From: Scatophagus argus
Lineage: Eukaryota; Chordata; Actinopteri; Scatophagidae
Assembly (NCBI RefSeq): GCF_020382885.2
Contig: NC_058499.1
Location: 4,212,001-4,276,000, forward strand
Length of the DNA: 64,000 bases
Direction of reading: 5' to 3'
Shown here one piece after another: positions 62,730 to 64,000 of the stretch. Each line of letters opens with the position of its first letter. Positions within the stretch are counted from its first letter, which is position 1. The position numbers were made by a program, and so were the translations under genes. A model generated the notes under the pieces. That model saw only the letters and a program-made list of their open reading frames with translations, searched no databases and had not been told where the DNA came from.

Positions 62730-62840
62730 AACCGCATTTCTTGGATCTAGGGCTTCCTTGTATTTAAGCATTTTATGTCAAAAGCATTTAATTGGAGGGG
62801 AAATTGCTTGTACAGAATTGTTATTGCTACTAATTAGTCC

Positions 62841-62989
62841 AATAAAATTGCTTGCACTCGCTTTATGTTTTGATGTATCTTTTCTTATCATATGCCATCA
62901 GAGGCCAAATACAGTACTCTTAGTCAGAGGTGTCATTACTCTTTAAAACATAATATGAAGGCAAAGAAATTTGAAATTTTACCAATAAA
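62841..62989 (+). terminator. samm50: Poly(A) signals, samm50
   Basis: AATAAA occurs at 62841-62846 and at 62984-62989, 112 and 255 bp after the stop codon. Confidence 0.55.
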
Positions 62990-63746
62990 ATGTTTCCCAC
63001 AAACCCATCTTCCTCAAGACGGACATATGGTTATCCATGTTATATATTCTAAAACACCTGTGAATTGTATTACCTGAAAGGCAAAGCTTTGGATTTAGAG
63101 AATCCTTGATGTTTTGTTTTGTTTCTTTCCTCAAAATTGATTTAAGTTTCACGTGCAATTACCGTGTCTAAAAATATGGGAGTATGGTGAAATATAAAAG
63201 AAGAATGCATGTAAATATATTATATAGACCTAAAATAACCTTAGGTCATTTATTCGAATGTTACTTGAACATAGAAGCGTTAGACCATACTCCATCAAAA
63301 CCATCAGTTTCCGTGATTTGAACGGTTGGTTTATTGGATAGGCGGTACTTGAATCACATAATCTGACGGGTCGCAAAATTTGGTATAACACCAGCGATAT
63401 GAGAGGTTTTGCTGCGCATCACTTCAGCGCACACTAGCGGTCACATGTGATGTGATCGTTCGTGTGATTGGCTAGACTTGCGCATGCACTGAAGTCATTG
63501 TTCCGTAGCATTTTAGCCAGCACACCAGAGATTGCGGGAAGACATACCGTGGTGGGTGTTCATTCACTGGCTTCTCGAAATTTCATCTCCCGGTCCCCCT
63601 TCTGTAAAAACTGTTTCCCGATTATACGACGTTGCTTGTCCTACGGTAGTTCTAAACGGTGTAGAAGTGACCCAAGTGGGATTTTTCTGCGTTTTTTTTT
63701 AAATCAGCGGTCTTATCTGTGAGCGACAGGCACTGTACGCACGCTG
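62990..63746 (+). promoter_or_regulatory. api5: api5 upstream region and 5' UTR
   Basis: The first 250 bp are AT-rich with nothing recognised. From about 63350 the sequence becomes richer in CpG and leads into the api5 start. No TATA box is obvious. Confidence 0.45.
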
Positions 63747-63818
63747 ATGGCGGTCACTATCGAGGATCTCTATCGAAGCTACGGGGTCCTTGCCGATGCA
63801 AAGGACAACCTCAGCCAG
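63747..63818 (+). CDS. api5: api5, apoptosis inhibitor 5 (first exon only)
   Basis: A 24-codon exon, MAVTIEDLYRSYGVLADAKD and four more residues, ends at CAG|GTAAAT. It aligns with the human API5 start MPTVEELYRNYGILADATEQ, including the same intron position after Gln. The family is a nuclear HEAT/ARM-repeat scaffold that suppresses E2F1-dependent apoptosis. The remaining exons lie right of the window. The ATG is the first one in frame after GC-rich leader. Confidence 0.88.
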
Positions 63819-64000
63819 GTAAATAAAGTCATATCTATTCATTTTTAAACACGGTTGAACCAATGGCCTCGTTGCTTTGCTGCAGCGCCTTCCAGTGTTG
63901 TTAACTTTGTTGACTTACTCTGCAGTGTTGTGTCCGTGCTAGGCTAACAGGAGCTAGCGTACGTAGTGACCGGGCTAATGTGAATGGCCTCGACATAGCG

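Overview
This is a gene-dense piece of a ray-finned fish genome, most likely a percomorph teleost. The evidence is compact GT-AG multi-exon genes, tandem tdg copies (a duplication also known in zebrafish), a tRNA-derived SINE, a Tc1-like fragment and several short repeats of kinds typical of percomorph fish. No prokaryotic, viral or CRISPR features are visible. All gene models below were built by reading splice sites and reading phase by eye. Exon phases close exactly in every complete model, but coordinates could be off by a base or two.

Layout: (1) 335-17480, minus: the 5' part of pik3c2a (class II PI3-kinase), with a non-coding first exon, one very large first coding exon, and two further small exons; the rest lies left of the window. 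(2) 18780-25862, plus: nucb2 (nucleobindin-2/nesfatin-1), head-to-head with pik3c2a as in human 11p15. (3) 26115-29601, minus: a seven-exon isopenicillin-N-synthase-like Fe(II)/2-oxoglutarate dioxygenase of a type not found in mammals. (4) 29925-34305 and 35318-40174, plus: two tandem patatin-like lipases of the PNPLA2/PNPLA3 type; the first starts only 323 bp from the dioxygenase. (5) 41327-45297 and 47875-51811, minus: two tandem thymine-DNA glycosylase genes. (6) 53330-54146, plus: uqcc6 (BRAWNIN), a complex III assembly microprotein. (7) 54791-56187, plus: efcab10. (8) 56929-62729, plus: samm50, complete at 469 codons. (9) 63747-end, plus: first exon of api5.

Orientation alternates so that three gene pairs share divergent promoter regions (pik3c2a/nucb2, dioxygenase/PNPLA-A, tdg-B/uqcc6) and two pairs converge. 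The genes do not form one pathway. There are loose themes: lipid signalling and lipolysis (pik3c2a, PNPLA pair), mitochondrial membrane biogenesis (samm50, uqcc6), and base-excision repair/demethylation (tdg pair). PNPLA3-SAMM50 and TDG-UQCC6 are also neighbours or near neighbours in human.

The most notable observations are: a 105-bp insertion between the tdg genes that has a 12-bp target-site duplication and begins with a perfect 30-bp foldback; reciprocal divergence of the two tdg copies (active-site loop change in one, C-terminal loss in the other); the dioxygenase itself and its shared promoter with a lipase; an altered oxyanion loop in the second lipase; and an ambiguous GC-AG/GT-AG splice in nucb2.
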